64,000 nt of DNA from Streptococcus mitis (GCF_946190065.1 NZ_CAMHZD010000005.1:1-64000); one strand, 5' to 3'; shown: positions 8,743 through 20,057, counted from the first letter of the stretch. Notes: generated from the letters alone by a model not told the origin. Numbers and translations are program-made.

Positions 8743-11535
8743 TTACTTAGCTTCAAATCCTTCTGCGACTGCTTCCACAAAGTTTTCTTCTACGATGCTT
8801 GCACAGTGGTCACAGATGACTGCATGGTAGCTGCGTTCTGCTGTTGTTGGGTCGATACGACGGCAACGGTCACATACTTCACCTGCAGCGCGTTCAACAG
8901 TGAAGGCCACATCTTCGAAGCTAACAGCAGTTTCTGGAGCTGGTCCTTCTGCGATGGTTAATTCTGACACGATCAAAAGTTGAGCTACATTGCTGTTTAC
9001 TGCTTCGAGTAGAGTTTTCACAACTTCGTTTGGATAAACTGTCAAGTGTGCTTCAAGTGATTTACCGATTACTTTGGCATTACGAGCTTCTTCCAAGGCT
9101 TTTTGAGCTTGTCCACGGAAGTCCATGAATGCTGCCCAGGTATCCAAGATTTCTTCTTGGTTAGCAAAAGTTTCTGCTTCTGGCAATTCTGACAATTGAA
9201 CGAAGTCTTCTGCTTCAAACTCAAGATATGACCAGATTTCTTCCGCAGTGTGAGGAAGGATTGGTGTCAAGAGTTTCGTAATTTTCACAAGAATGTCATA
9301 GAAGACAGTCTGCATTTGACGGCGTTCCAATGATTTGGCACCTTCGATGTAAACAACGTCTTTGGCAAAATCAAGGTAAAAGGCTGACAAGTCAACGTTG
9401 ATAAAGTTTACCAAGGCCTTGTAGATTGTCAAGAATTCAAAGTTAGCATAAGCATCACGAATGGTCTTAACAAGCTGGTTAAAGCGAATCGTCATGTACT
9501 TATCAACTGAACGAAGTTCATCGTAAGCTACTGCGTCTTGAGCTGGGTTAAAGTCAGATGTATTGGCAATCAAGAAACGAAGAGTGTTACGAATCTTACG
9601 GTAAGTTTCAGAGACTTGGCTCAAAATATCCATAGAGATACGTACGTCGTTGCTTGAATCAACACTTGTTACCCAGAGACGTAAGATTTCAGCACCAAAT
9701 TGTTTTTCAACATCGCTAGGAGCAATCGTATTTCCAAGAGATTTAGACATCTTCTCACCTTTACCATCAAGGGCAAAACCTTGTGACAAGATTTGTTTGT
9801 AAGGCGCTACGCCATGGTTGGCAACAGATGTGATGAGTGAAGAGTTGAACCATCCACGGTATTGGTCAGAACCTTCAAGATAAAGATCTGCTGGGTAAGT
9901 CAACTCAGGACGGTTTACTACAACTCCATTCCATGAAGAACCTGAGTCAAACCAAACGTCCATGATATCTGTTTCTTTCTTGAACTCGCCATTTGGTGAA
10001 CCTGGATGAGCAAATCCTTCTGGCAAGAGGTCTTTGGCATCACGTTCCCACCAGATGATAGAACCGTGTTCCTCAAAGAGTTGAGCCACGTGTTCAATGG
10101 TTTCAGCTGTCATGATCGCTGTACCATCTTCAGCGTAGAAGATTGGAAGCGGAACACCCCAAGCACGTTGACGAGAGATAACCCAGTCACCACGGTCACG
10201 AATCATATTGTACAGACGAACTTTACCCCATTCTGAGTGGAATTTCACTTTTTCAATTTCATCCAAGATTTCTTGGCGGAATTTAGAAACTGAGGCAAAC
10301 CATTGTGGAACTGCACGCCAGATAATTGGTTTTTTCGTACGCCAGTCAAATGGGTATGAGTGAGAGATTTCTTCTTGGGCAAGAAGGAGGCTACCAAGTT
10401 TTTCGATAACAGTTGGAACCACCTTGTCGTAGAATTGACCTTCAAACTCAGCACCAGCATTAGCCATCATGATACCACGCTCGTCAACAGTGACTGCGAC
10501 TTCAAGACCATTAGCAATACCGACATTGTAGTCGTCCTCACCAAAACCAGGGGCTGTATGGACAATACCTGTACCAGAGTCAGTCGTAACGTGGTCACCA
10601 AGGATAACAAGCTCATCTACAGCCGTATCCCATGGGTGTTCTGTTACGATGTGGTTCAATTCTTGACCACGGTAAGTTGCCAAGACTTGAACATCAGCCC
10701 AACCAAATTTCTCAGATAAGCTATTCAATAATTCTGCAGCAACCACAAACTTACGGGCTTCACCAGCAGGTTGAACCAAGACGTAATCAATATCCGCTCC
10801 GACAGTCAAACCACGAGAAGCTGTGATAGTAAATGGAGTCGTTGTCCAGACAACGATATAAGTATCTGTATCTAGAATTCCTTTGCCATCTTTTACCTTG
10901 TTGGCATAGTAAAGGGAAGTTGAAACTAAGTCATGGTATTCGATCTCCGCTTCAGCAAGAGCAGACTCTGATGACCAAGACCAGTAAACTGGCTTAGCAC
11001 CACGGTAGATATAACCCTTATTAGCCATCTCACCAAAGACACGGATTTGAGCAGCTTCATAGTCAGGAGTCAAAGTCACATATGGATTTTCCCAGTCACC
11101 AGAAACCCCCAAACGTTTGAAGTCTTCACGTTGTTTATCTACTTGAGAAAGAGCGTATTCACGACAAAGTTTCAAGTACTCAACCAAGTCCATTTCTTTA
11201 CGTTTGACACCTTGTTTTGCCAAAACTTGCTCGATTGGCAGACCGTGTGTATCCCAACCTGGGATATATGGTGCATAAAATCCTGACATAGATTTTGAAC
11301 GAACAATGATATCTTTTGAAATCTTGTTCATAGCGTGTCCAACGTGGATATTTCCGTTCGCGTATGGAGGGCCATCATGCAAGGTGAAATGAGGTCTTCC
11401 TTGGTTCAATTCTTGACGACGTTGATAAAGTTTTGCATCTTCCCATTCCTTTTGCCAAACTGGCTCTTTAGTAGGAAGGCCTGCACGCATTGGGAAAGCT
11501 GTTTTCCCAAGGTTAAGGGTATCTTTGAGTTTCAT
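8743..11535 (-). CDS. ileS: Isoleucyl-tRNA synthetase
   Basis: Charges tRNA-Ile with isoleucine. The 930-residue protein has the class I signatures [16 protein letters not shown] (HIGH motif as HVGH, residues 64-67) and [11 protein letters not shown], a large inserted editing domain between them, and a C-terminal zinc site of the form CDRCRR...CDHC. Length and zinc finger match the bacterial IleS1 type rather than the mupirocin-resistant IleS2 type. A strong AAGGAG site precedes the ATG. Expression is probably controlled by the T-box leader immediately upstream. Confidence 0.98.
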   Translation of the reverse strand: MKLKDTLNLGKTAFPMRAGLPTKEPVWQKEWEDAKLYQRRQELNQGRPHFTLHDGPPYANGNIHVGHAMNKISKDIIVRSKSMSGFYAPYIPGWDTHGLPIEQVLAKQGVKRKEMDLVEYLKLCREYALSQVDKQREDFKRLGVSGDWENPYVTLTPDYEAAQIRVFGEMANKGYIYRGAKPVYWSWSSESALAEAEIEYHDLVSTSLYYANKVKDGKGILDTDTYIVVWTTTPFTITASRGLTVGADIDYVLVQPAGEARKFVVAAELLNSLSEKFGWADVQVLATYRGQELNHIVTEHPWDTAVDELVILGDHVTTDSGTGIVHTAPGFGEDDYNVGIANGLEVAVTVDERGIMMANAGAEFEGQFYDKVVPTVIEKLGSLLLAQEEISHSYPFDWRTKKPIIWRAVPQWFASVSKFRQEILDEIEKVKFHSEWGKVRLYNMIRDRGDWVISRQRAWGVPLPIFYAEDGTAIMTAETIEHVAQLFEEHGSIIWWERDAKDLLPEGFAHPGSPNGEFKKETDIMDVWFDSGSSWNGVVVNRPELTYPADLYLEGSDQYRGWFNSSLITSVANHGVAPYKQILSQGFALDGKGEKMSKSLGNTIAPSDVEKQFGAEILRLWVTSVDSSNDVRISMDILSQVSETYRKIRNTLRFLIANTSDFNPAQDAVAYDELRSVDKYMTIRFNQLVKTIRDAYANFEFLTIYKALVNFINVDLSAFYLDFAKDVVYIEGAKSLERRQMQTVFYDILVKITKLLTPILPHTAEEIWSYLEFEAEDFVQLSELPEAETFANQEEILDTWAAFMDFRGQAQKALEEARNAKVIGKSLEAHLTVYPNEVVKTLLEAVNSNVAQLLIVSELTIAEGPAPETAVSFEDVAFTVERAAGEVCDRCRRIDPTTAERSYHAVICDHCASIVEENFVEAVAEGFEAK

Positions 11536-11560
11536 GGTATCTCCTTTATAAATAATAACA

Positions 11561-11788
11561 AATTAAAAACCACGACTTCCAAAAAGGACGAAAATCGTGG
11601 TACCACCTTTATTCGGAAAAAGATTTAGTCTTTCTCCCTCTTATCCCGTAACGTGGGAAACGTCAAATCTTACTCCATTCAGACTTGAGCTTTTGAGAGG
11701 ATAATCTTATCAATAGGGATTACAGGACTCACACCATCTCCTGCTCGCTGGAAATATAAGGATAAGATATTGTTCTCAGATCATTTCT
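11561..11788 (-). promoter_or_regulatory. T-box leader (tRNA-Ile-sensing) of ileS
   Basis: The minus strand carries the T-box sequence AAGGTGGTACCACG (11596-11609). It is followed by a terminator whose stem CCACGA/TCGTGG ends in TTTTT (11563-11600); CCACG is shared between the antiterminator and the terminator. The 5' part forms a long Stem I with the context GAGTCCTGTAATCCC, placing an ATC isoleucine codon at 11718-11720 as the likely specifier. The family mechanism is that uncharged tRNA-Ile pairs with the specifier and T-box, favouring read-through into ileS. Confidence 0.93.
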
Positions 11789-12663
11789 TATAAAATTGTA
11801 ACAGATTCTTGCGGTGCCGCAAAACCTGGTTCTGAGTTTACAGCTTCAGTAGCTGGTGTTGGTCCTGAGTAATGGCTTGGAGCTACTTCTGGCTCTTCAT
11901 ACATTGGACCAACTGGATGAGCTGGACTTTCTTCAACAACCGGAGTTAGTGAAACCACCTGTTCCTGCTCAGCTCTTGCTTCGGCTTCTGCAAGCTCCTT
12001 ATTAGCGGCTTCGATACGCGCTTGCAACTCTGCCATTTCCTCGGGAGAAAACTGACGAGTAATATCAATTGGTTCTTCCTCTGGATGTTGTTGCAAAACA
12101 GAGTCACCTAAGACTTCGCTTACTACTTCTTTGAAGGCTTCATCACTTGTTTGAAGATAAGTAGCCGTTGGACGAAGAATGTCTTCCCAATCTGAAGATT
12201 CAACAATTGCTAACTGGCTCTCAATTGTAGATTTGAGACGTTGATGGAAGACACGGCTCTTGTTCTTCAATTCTTCTGTTTCAACAGCAACTTTCTTAGC
12301 ATTATCAGTTGCTTGACGAAGAATTTCATTTGCCTTATATTTAGCTTCTTCCAACAAGCGTTGCGCATCTTGCTCTGCTTGGTGGATAATATTGTTTGAA
12401 CGTTCAGTTGCGGCTTGTTTTACTCGTTCAGCTGTATCTTGTGCAATCAATACAGACTGACTCAATGAATCTTTCATCTCATCAAAGTAAGACAAACGCT
12501 CTTCCAAACTCTTAATATGTAATTCTTTATCATGATTAGAGCGAACCAAATCTTCATAATCACGGACTACAATATCTAAAAATTCATCTACTTCTTCTTG
12601 ATCAAACCCTCTGAAACGTGTGTTAAAGGTTTTATCTTTGATTTCTAACGATGTAATTGGCAT
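11788..12663 (-). CDS. divIVA: DivIVA cell-division/polar-growth scaffold
   Basis: Coiled-coil protein that marks negatively curved membrane at septa and poles and organises division and peripheral growth. The start MPITSLEIKDKTFNTRFRGFDQEEVDEFLD is the conserved lipid-binding N-terminus; the upstream ATG four codons earlier is less likely because GAGGAAAATT sits in front of MPIT. Coiled coil spans about residues 30-150. The tail after residue about 190 is a Glu/Pro-rich region (EEEPIDITRQFSPEEM...) that ends QESVTIL. 291 residues. It is the last gene of the division cluster and overlaps the ileS leader promoter. Confidence 0.95.
   Translation of the reverse strand: MPITSLEIKDKTFNTRFRGFDQEEVDEFLDIVVRDYEDLVRSNHDKELHIKSLEERLSYFDEMKDSLSQSVLIAQDTAERVKQAATERSNNIIHQAEQDAQRLLEEAKYKANEILRQATDNAKKVAVETEELKNKSRVFHQRLKSTIESQLAIVESSDWEDILRPTATYLQTSDEAFKEVVSEVLGDSVLQQHPEEEPIDITRQFSPEEMAELQARIEAANKELAEAEARAEQEQVVSLTPVVEESPAHPVGPMYEEPEVAPSHYSGPTPATEAVNSEPGFAAPQESVTIL
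11795..11803 (-). promoter_or_regulatory. Extended -10 of the ileS T-box transcript
   Basis: TGTTACAAT on the minus strand, inside the last codons of divIVA, with a possible TTGCGG -35 at 16 bases. It is placed correctly to start the T-box leader. Confidence 0.5.
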
Positions 12664-12671
12664 AATTTTCC

Positions 12672-13457
12672 TCACTTACTTAATAACAATTGGACCGTTA
12701 ATTTCTTTTTATCTTTTTTTGTTTGCCCATTATCTCTAACGAGTTTCAATCGACCAAATTTCCTTACACTAATCAAATCATCAACTTGAACAGTATAATC
12801 TGATTTTTCAACTAAATGGTAATTGACTTGGACTGCCTGCTTTTCAATTAACTGATTTGCCTGATTTCTGGACAGCTTGAAAACCCCTGCCAGAAAAACA
12901 TCTAATCTAGAACTAGCGATACAAATATCCAATTCTTGATAATTTTCCACTGTATCAATCTTCTCATTAAAATCCCGTTCTTCTAGACGAACCGGTAAAC
13001 GAGCAATTTTCGTAATCCCGTCTTGGAAAAGGAGAGTAAACTGTCGATTAATGATAATCTGTGCTCTCTCTTCGCTGACTAAGATATCACCAAATAGTTT
13101 CCTATCAATTCCCAGCTGATTTAAAACAGTCCCTAATATTTTTGCATGCGTTAAGCGTTCAAACTTATTAGGATAGACTATTTCTTGCAAGGATAGTTCA
13201 AAATCAGAAAATTCGGGTTCAAAATAATCAGGATATAGGAGTATCCGCACATATTCAGTCTCAAGAAATTGCCGGCTGCTCATATAGGAGATACCGTTCG
13301 TTAATGCTAGAACTTTTAAAATCTTTTCCTGATGGGGATTTACAAAAGGTGTTAAAAAAGGAGAATAAGAATCTTCTACCTTTTTTATCCATTCTACTCC
13401 CTTATCAATAAAAGACGAATCATTCTTAGAAAAGTGTTGATAAATCATCTTGTTCAT
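12672..13457 (-). CDS. ylmH: YlmH-family S4-domain RNA-binding protein
   Basis: A 261-residue protein of the YlmH family, which in Gram-positives is encoded beside divIVA. The last ~80 residues form an S4 RNA-binding domain (SSRLDVFLAGVFKLSRNQANQLIEKQAVQVNYHLVEK). The N-terminal half is the YlmH-specific domain. Homologues have been linked to ribosome rescue/quality control and to division; which applies here is not visible. The start overlaps the yggT stop as ATGA, showing translational coupling. A second ATG three codons in is possible. Confidence 0.9.
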   Translation of the reverse strand: MNKMIYQHFSKNDSSFIDKGVEWIKKVEDSYSPFLTPFVNPHQEKILKVLALTNGISYMSSRQFLETEYVRILLYPDYFEPEFSDFELSLQEIVYPNKFERLTHAKILGTVLNQLGIDRKLFGDILVSEERAQIIINRQFTLLFQDGITKIARLPVRLEERDFNEKIDTVENYQELDICIASSRLDVFLAGVFKLSRNQANQLIEKQAVQVNYHLVEKSDYTVQVDDLISVRKFGRLKLVRDNGQTKKDKKKLTVQLLLSK

Positions 13458-13717
13458 AGAAAGATCACTAAAAGTCGAATCAATTGTTCCCCTAAGAAGT
13501 GAACTAGTAATACCGCAATCCAGACAGACAAATCAAGGCCTGCAATCTGAAGTGGTAAACGTTGCAAGGGAGCAATTATCGGTTTCACTAAACTAATAAT
13601 CAGGCGTCCCAGACGTGATTCATAAGCATTTGGGAACCAAGACATCAGAGCAAAAATAATTAAAATCAGCGAATAGATATCCACTGCATTTTGAATAAAA
13701 CGAATGAAAAAGAGCAT
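13454..13717 (-). CDS. YggT-family small membrane protein
   Basis: An 87-residue integral membrane protein with two hydrophobic helices (about residues 8-28 and 60-85) separated by the conserved YggT linker YESRLGRLIISLVKPIIAPLQRL. YggT/YlmG proteins are found in division clusters of Gram-positives and cyanobacteria; the role is structural or osmotic and not settled. Its ATG overlaps the sepF stop by one base (TAATG) and its stop overlaps ylmH, so it is part of one translationally coupled operon. Confidence 0.9.
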   Translation of the reverse strand: MLFFIRFIQNAVDIYSLILIIFALMSWFPNAYESRLGRLIISLVKPIIAPLQRLPLQIAGLDLSVWIAVLLVHFLGEQLIRLLVIFL

Positions 13718-14250
13718 TATTTCACTCTCGTACGTTTCATGTCAAAACCAAATTCACTATTTTGTGATTCATCTGGTATTTTGATATCTTCAATATTGAC
13801 GACAACATCAACTGGTGTCAACAAGTACATAGTAGATGCTACCTTTTTCATGTTACCAGCTAAAACATGACGTGCCCCATCCAAATAATCCAAACAACGA
13901 CGTGCTTGAACTTCCGTCATGTATTGAAAATCAATTAAAATACTTTCGTTACCAGCTAATAAATCAACAATTTCTGTAGCATCTTCATATTTGCGTGGGT
14001 AACGAACATCAATTGTCACCTTATCAGTAGAACGTTGACTTTGCATAGCCAACTCTTGTTGACGGGCATGAAGACGAGTGATGTTTTTATCTTTAGATGG
14101 TGAGCTAGCAGCTTGTTGAGGCAACTCTTGAACAGAAGGAACTGGAGTTACAATCGGCTCTTCTGCTTTAAGCTGATAGGTAGTACCCACATCTTCTCCA
14201 TCTTCTGTAAAATAATCTATAAATTTATCAAATCTATCTTTTAAAGACAT
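13717..14250 (-). CDS. sepF: SepF, FtsZ-bundling and membrane-anchoring protein
   Basis: A 177-residue cytoplasmic division protein that tethers and bundles FtsZ. The N-terminal [17 protein letters not shown] is an amphipathic membrane-binding helix; residues about 20-75 are a flexible linker; the C-terminal SepF/DUF552 domain contains [32 protein letters not shown] and [11 protein letters not shown]. The gene sits between ylmE and yggT, the standard streptococcal order. Confidence 0.95.
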   Translation of the reverse strand: MSLKDRFDKFIDYFTEDGEDVGTTYQLKAEEPIVTPVPSVQELPQQAASSPSKDKNITRLHARQQELAMQSQRSTDKVTIDVRYPRKYEDATEIVDLLAGNESILIDFQYMTEVQARRCLDYLDGARHVLAGNMKKVASTMYLLTPVDVVVNIEDIKIPDESQNSEFGFDMKRTRVK

Positions 14251-14259
14251 ATTTCTTTC

Positions 14260-14931
14260 CTATTTAAAAAATGCTGTACCAATTCTGACAAAGGTTGAGC
14301 CAAATTCAATCGCTTCCTTGTAGTCACGACTCATACCCATACTCAAGTCCGTCATTGGCATATTGGGAATTTGTTTTTCTCTAATTTCTAGTTGCACATC
14401 CTGCGTAGCTTTAAAAATCTCTTTCAACTCATCACTACTAGCTTCAAAAGGAGCCATGGTCATCAAGCCGACATATTCGATTTTATCTAAGGTGGCCAAC
14501 TCTGGCAAAAGCTCCAATAGTTCTTCCTTTGAAAAACCATGTTTGCTCTCTTCCCTTGAGATATTTACTTGTAAGAAACACTTAACAACTCGGTCACTTC
14601 TTTTTTGAATTTCCTCTGCTAGCTTTAATGAATCCAAAGCGTGGAAATAATCAATGTACTGAATGACATCTTTAACCTTGCGTCTTTGCAATGTTCCAAT
14701 CAAATGCCAGGTAATATTTCTATCTTTTAAAGCTTCATATTTCTCAAGAAATTTATCCACACGATTTTCACCAATATGATGAACACCTAGCGGAAGCAAA
14801 GCCTCCGCTGTCGGTACGTCTACATATTTTGTAACAGCAAGAACCGAAACAGAATTGGCTTCTCTTCCTGCCTGCTGGCTTGCATCTTTTATTTGTTGAA
14901 AAACACGTTCTGTATTTTCTTTCAAATTCAT
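14260..14931 (-). CDS. ylmE: YggS/YlmE-family PLP-binding homeostasis protein
   Basis: A 223-residue pyridoxal-phosphate protein of the alanine-racemase fold without racemase activity. The PLP lysine is in SVLAVTKYVDV (about residue 35), with further family motifs HHIGENRVDKF, WHLIGTLQRRKVK and TDLSMGMSRDYKEAIEFGSTFVRIGTAFF. In other bacteria YggS controls PLP and amino-acid pools. It starts 4 bases past the ftsZ stop and lies inside the division cluster, where its link to division is only by position. Confidence 0.93.
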   Translation of the reverse strand: MNLKENTERVFQQIKDASQQAGREANSVSVLAVTKYVDVPTAEALLPLGVHHIGENRVDKFLEKYEALKDRNITWHLIGTLQRRKVKDVIQYIDYFHALDSLKLAEEIQKRSDRVVKCFLQVNISREESKHGFSKEELLELLPELATLDKIEYVGLMTMAPFEASSDELKEIFKATQDVQLEIREKQIPNMPMTDLSMGMSRDYKEAIEFGSTFVRIGTAFFK

Positions 14932-14935
14932 TTAC

Positions 14936-16195
<1,260 letters not shown>

Positions 16196-16209
16196 TTATT
16201 TTTCCTCTT

Positions 16210-17589
16210 TTATTCATCAAACATACTTCCAATTAAACCACGGAAGCGATCTGCGATTTTTGGTTTATTTTGAGAAGATACTTTATCTTCTTTCGGAGCA
16301 ACTACGTTCGTAGAAGCTGATTGCTCTACCTCAGTATTTTGAACTGGTTGAATAGGGGTAGGTTGTGCTACCTGCGTAACACGTTGAATCATCCCACCAA
16401 AATTGATTGGTTGGTGACGCAAAGTATCCTCACCCTTGACTGCTCGTTGTGCTAACAAATGCACTTCAGTCAATTGAGCAGCAAATTCAGATAAGCTAAT
16501 CACATGAGCGAAGGCAGGGTTACGGATTCCAACTTGATTTGGAACGTAAAGTTTAACACCAACGCCAAATACTTCCTGCGCAAGTTCTACAATACCTGGT
16601 AAAATAGCATTTCCACCAATCAGAACAATCCCACCTGGAAGATCCAACAAATGTCTTCTTTCCAACTCTTGTTTGATTTGTTCAAAAATGTGTTTAATGC
16701 GAGCTGAAATAATCTCTGCCAAGTAGCTTTCTGTAACTTCTACAGGCTCTACTTCACCAATCACTTCAACTTGGAAAGTTTCATTGCTGGCAAGTGATGG
16801 GTAGGCTTCCCCATAGTTCAATTTCAATCCTTCAGCTAATTTCTGTGAAGTCTTCAAGACTTTAGAGATATCTTTTGTGACATAATCTCCACCTTCTTGA
16901 AGAATATTTGTAAACTGGAGTTCTTGGTTACGGATTGTAGCAACAGTTGTTTGACCTGCTCCCATATCAATCACAGTAGCTCCAAATTCACGCTCTCCTT
17001 CATTCAAGACTGAACGAACCAAAGCCAATGGTGAAATAATAATATTTTCAACTTGAACACCTGAGCGCTCAACTGTTTTGCGTAAATTGTGAAGAATAGT
17101 ACGTGGACCAGTGTAAAGTAAGCCACGCATTTCAAGACGAACCCCCATCATGCCACGTGGGTCACGAATACCTTGGAAACCATCTACGATAAATTCTTCA
17201 GGAATAAAAGTAATGACTTCACGATCTGGTGTCATACTCTTTGTCAAGGCTGATTTGACAACATTTTCAACATCTTGATCTGTAATTTCTTTTGTATCAG
17301 ATGTAACTGGAATCATTCCTTGAGTTGGTTCTACTTGCAAAAGATTTCCAGGCAAACCAACATTCACAGATTTAATTGAAATGCCAGCTTTCTCTTCTGC
17401 TTGGGAAATAGCTGACTTGATAGCAGTTGCTGCTGCTTCAATATCAACGATAATCCCATCCTTTACACCTTTACTCTTGGCATTACTTACACCAATTACA
17501 TTAAGTTCACCATCTCTAAGCTCGGCAACCAATACCTTAATCGAATTAGTTCCGATATCTAAGCCTGTAAAAAAACCATCTCTAGCCAT
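16210..17589 (-). CDS. ftsA: Cell division protein FtsA
   Basis: Actin-like membrane tether for FtsZ. The 459-residue protein starts MARDGFFTGLDIGTNSIKVLVAE (phosphate-1 loop), has the 1C-domain region, IDMGAGQTT (phosphate-2) and LIGGNAILPGI (adenosine motif), and ends with an amphipathic membrane-targeting helix, KIADRFRGLIGSMF. A longer reading by eight codons exists, but GAGAGG is positioned for the MARD start. First gene of the cluster. Confidence 0.97.
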   Translation of the reverse strand: MARDGFFTGLDIGTNSIKVLVAELRDGELNVIGVSNAKSKGVKDGIIVDIEAAATAIKSAISQAEEKAGISIKSVNVGLPGNLLQVEPTQGMIPVTSDTKEITDQDVENVVKSALTKSMTPDREVITFIPEEFIVDGFQGIRDPRGMMGVRLEMRGLLYTGPRTILHNLRKTVERSGVQVENIIISPLALVRSVLNEGEREFGATVIDMGAGQTTVATIRNQELQFTNILQEGGDYVTKDISKVLKTSQKLAEGLKLNYGEAYPSLASNETFQVEVIGEVEPVEVTESYLAEIISARIKHIFEQIKQELERRHLLDLPGGIVLIGGNAILPGIVELAQEVFGVGVKLYVPNQVGIRNPAFAHVISLSEFAAQLTEVHLLAQRAVKGEDTLRHQPINFGGMIQRVTQVAQPTPIQPVQNTEVEQSASTNVVAPKEDKVSSQNKPKIADRFRGLIGSMFDE

Positions 17590-17666
17590 TACATCGCATC
17601 CTCTCTCTTCCAAGTTTCAAACTTCTATTCAATATAGCTAAAACAGGGCATAGCTATTCACAGAAT

Positions 17667-17675
17667 ATTATAACA
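17667..17675 (-). promoter_or_regulatory. Extended -10 promoter for ftsA and the division cluster
   Basis: Minus strand TGTTATAAT, a perfect extended -10, 78 bases before the ftsA ATG. No clear -35. Confidence 0.65.
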
Positions 17676-17783
17676 CAAAAAATCCAATTGTGCTTAGTTT
17701 TTCCTAAATTTGCTTACCATTTTTCACATTCGCTCATCAACTTTTTTTATTTTCCAAACAAGTTATAAAAAATCAGATTTATG

Positions 17784-17816
17784 AAAAAAGAAAGCTCATT
17801 TCTAAGCTTTCTTTGC
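17784..17816 (-). terminator. Terminator overlapping the end of the TIGR02206-type gene
   Basis: Minus strand AAAGAAAGCT pairs with AGCTTTCTTTTTT. The stem includes the TAG stop of the preceding gene. Confidence 0.8.
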
Positions 17817-18506
17817 AATCATTTTTTCTGCTTCTTGTTCTAAAAATAGTTCCAAGATTTTCTTTGTCAACGCAATCGCTGCTGACAAGGCTAGGGAAAC
17901 GATTAAATAATTAGCTACTAAGCCATGGTCCCCAACCAATGGTGGTTTTGTGAGGAATCCGTAATCTCCACCCGTTACTAAATTAACCACAAAAATTAAG
18001 GCATTTAGGGCAAAGGTCATGAGAAAAATTCCCTTCACATCCAACAATCGTGCATCGTACTGTCTCAAGAGATAAACCAAAGAGTTCCCCAAGAGAGCTA
18101 AGTGCCCAAAGATAAAGGATAAAATCGCAATATGTGGGAAAGGATAAGCATCTGGCACTGGATAAACAAAGGCTGCTAATGTCCCAAATGTCCCCAATAA
18201 TGCAAAATACTGCCTATATTTAGACTGACCAGGAAGCAAAAGCACCACAAACATAGCCATACGGCAATGGTAAAAAGGTAAACTTTCTGACAGCGGCATA
18301 TGATTGACCCAATACCAACCATAAAGTAGAATCAACTGAACTGCCTGTAAGATTTGGAAAAATCGTTGGTAAGCCTTCTTTTCACGATAGCGATAGGCTG
18401 TATAAAAGGTCAAACCCAAGAGTGCAAATATACTGATATACCAAAAAAGGTCAAATTTAGGTGGCTCTGTTGTTTGGGTAGTAAAGAAAATATCCCATAA
18501 ATTCAT
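17802..18506 (-). CDS. Integral membrane protein, TIGR02206/YwaF family
   Basis: A 234-residue protein with about six to seven hydrophobic helices (for example ISIFALLGLTFYTAYRY, FFQILQAVQLILLYGWYW, IAILSFIFGHLALLGNSLVYLL) and the conserved LPFYHCRMAMFVVLL segment typical of YwaF/TIGR02206 proteins. Family function is unknown. It has its own promoter and terminator, so it is a single-gene unit between murF and the division cluster. No enzymatic motif is visible. Confidence 0.82.
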   Translation of the reverse strand: MNLWDIFFTTQTTEPPKFDLFWYISIFALLGLTFYTAYRYREKKAYQRFFQILQAVQLILLYGWYWVNHMPLSESLPFYHCRMAMFVVLLLPGQSKYRQYFALLGTFGTLAAFVYPVPDAYPFPHIAILSFIFGHLALLGNSLVYLLRQYDARLLDVKGIFLMTFALNALIFVVNLVTGGDYGFLTKPPLVGDHGLVANYLIVSLALSAAIALTKKILELFLEQEAEKMIAKKA

Positions 18507-18543
18507 CTAGTCTTCCTCATTATTCAAAATTTTCCTGCATATT

Positions 18544-18552
18544 ATTATACCA
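18544..18552 (-). promoter_or_regulatory. Extended -10 for the TIGR02206-type gene
   Basis: Minus strand TGGTATAAT, an extended -10, about 40 bases before the ATG. Confidence 0.6.
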
Positions 18553-18600
18553 TGCTACGTAAGAAAAATGGATTTAGAAATACGTAAATGTTTGACAAAA

Positions 18601-19974
18601 TCACTTGGCTTCATTTTCTAAACTTTCTACCAACTTGGCTAGATTCATAGAGTTAGAACCTTTGAGTAGGATTTGGTCATGGGCTCCAAGGCTTTCTTTG
18701 ACTTGCTTGACTAGATCTTCAAATTGGTCTTGGTCTTCTGTTTTCTTGAAGTAGTAAACGTGGCCGATTGGGAACATCTGACTAGCCAATTGGGCTAATG
18801 CGGCAATGTCTTCTCCATAGAAAATAACGGTATCAAGCACATCTGGAGAAAGGCTCAAAATCATCTGATTATGGAGTTGAACAGACTGGGCACCAAGTTC
18901 CTTCATATCCGCCAAAACTGCAATTTTCTTGCCACCTTCATTGGCTGGAATGGCAGAGAAAGTCTCTAAAATCAGCTTCATAGCAGTTGGATTAGCATTG
19001 TAAACATCTGATAAGATATCTGCTCCATTGACTGCTTTCTTCCACTCGGTACGGTTACGCGTTAATTCAAGATGTTGGAAGGCTTGACGAATTTGCTCCT
19101 CTGAAACTCCTTCTTGTAGGGCAACATAAGATGCAATCATAGCATTGGTGGCATTGTACTTACCAGTCACTGGCAAATCAAGAGCTTGTTCCAAGAAATT
19201 AGTCTTAAAAGTCAGACTTTCCTTGCGCTCAACTAAGTCTGTAATTTCCAACTCTGCTCCTGAGCCAAAACGAACTATTTTTTTATCAGTTGGCAAGTAG
19301 TCCTCTACAATCGGATCTGCTGGTGCCAAAAGCAAGGAACCAGACGACATGCCATCAACAATTTGCATTTTTCCTTTAGCAATCTCAGAACGGTCTTTGA
19401 AAAAGGCCAAATGGGCTTCGCCAACCAAGGTCACGATGGCTGTTTTTGGACGAGCCAATTCTGACAAGAGATGAATATCGCCCAAGTGATCCTGCCCCAT
19501 CTCCAAGACCAACTTTTCTGTTCCTTCAGGCATGTGGAGAACTGTGTAGGGAAGGCCAATCTCGTTATTGTAGTTGCCTTGTGTTTTGTATGTTTTATAG
19601 GTTGTTGATAGCAAGTGCGCTAACATATCTTTGGTCGTTGTCTTGCCATTTGAACCTGTAACAGCAAAGACATCAACAGCCGTTTTTTCAAGATAGTAGG
19701 CTGCTAGGGTTTGAAAGGCAGTCAATACGTCATCTACTAAAATGTAGGGATGGTTTGCAATTTCTTTCTCAGACAGGGTTACAGCAGCGCCATTTTCAAA
19801 GGCTGTTTCGATAAAGTCATGACCATCACGCTCCCCTTTGAGGGGCACAAATAAATCCCCTGCCGCAATTAAGCGACTATCAAACTCGGCATTTTCTAAC
19901 TTGGTATCCTCAAAAATGCTGATGTCATTTTTAGCTCCGACAACTTGAGCCACTTCATGGATTGTTAATTTCAT
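18601..19974 (-). CDS. murF: UDP-MurNAc-tripeptide--D-Ala-D-Ala ligase
   Basis: Adds the D-Ala-D-Ala dipeptide to the peptidoglycan precursor in the cytoplasm. The 457-residue Mur ligase has the ATP loop FAVTGSNGKTTTKDML (from about residue 103), the carbamylated-lysine region, and the C-terminal signature DVYNANPTAMK. AAGGAG precedes the ATG. It follows ddl, which supplies its D-Ala-D-Ala substrate, separated by 83 bases that fold into a hairpin. Confidence 0.98.
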   Translation of the reverse strand: MKLTIHEVAQVVGAKNDISIFEDTKLENAEFDSRLIAAGDLFVPLKGERDGHDFIETAFENGAAVTLSEKEIANHPYILVDDVLTAFQTLAAYYLEKTAVDVFAVTGSNGKTTTKDMLAHLLSTTYKTYKTQGNYNNEIGLPYTVLHMPEGTEKLVLEMGQDHLGDIHLLSELARPKTAIVTLVGEAHLAFFKDRSEIAKGKMQIVDGMSSGSLLLAPADPIVEDYLPTDKKIVRFGSGAELEITDLVERKESLTFKTNFLEQALDLPVTGKYNATNAMIASYVALQEGVSEEQIRQAFQHLELTRNRTEWKKAVNGADILSDVYNANPTAMKLILETFSAIPANEGGKKIAVLADMKELGAQSVQLHNQMILSLSPDVLDTVIFYGEDIAALAQLASQMFPIGHVYYFKKTEDQDQFEDLVKQVKESLGAHDQILLKGSNSMNLAKLVESLENEAK

Positions 19975-19987
19975 TTCTACTCCTTTA

Positions 19988-20048
19988 AAAAGGGTTGAAG
20001 TCCGAGAACTCTAGTCACCTTGCAGTGATAGTTCTGGCTCCTACCCTC
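19988..20048 (-). promoter_or_regulatory. Structured ddl-murF intergenic hairpin, attenuator-like
   Basis: On the minus strand AGGGT near the ddl end pairs with ACCCT near murF. An inner AGAACT/AGTTCT stem and a further ATCAC/GTGAC stem lie within it, and the 3' arm runs into TTTTT about 10 bases before the murF ribosome site. It has the shape of an intrinsic terminator inside the operon. I do not recognise a named RNA family. Confidence 0.5.
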
Positions 20049-20057
20049 TCTTTCATT

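Noticed and set aside
8561-8743. Possible insertion-sequence remnant downstream of ileS
   Set aside because: One inverted repeat and no transposase codons are visible, so I only report the hairpin as a possible terminator.
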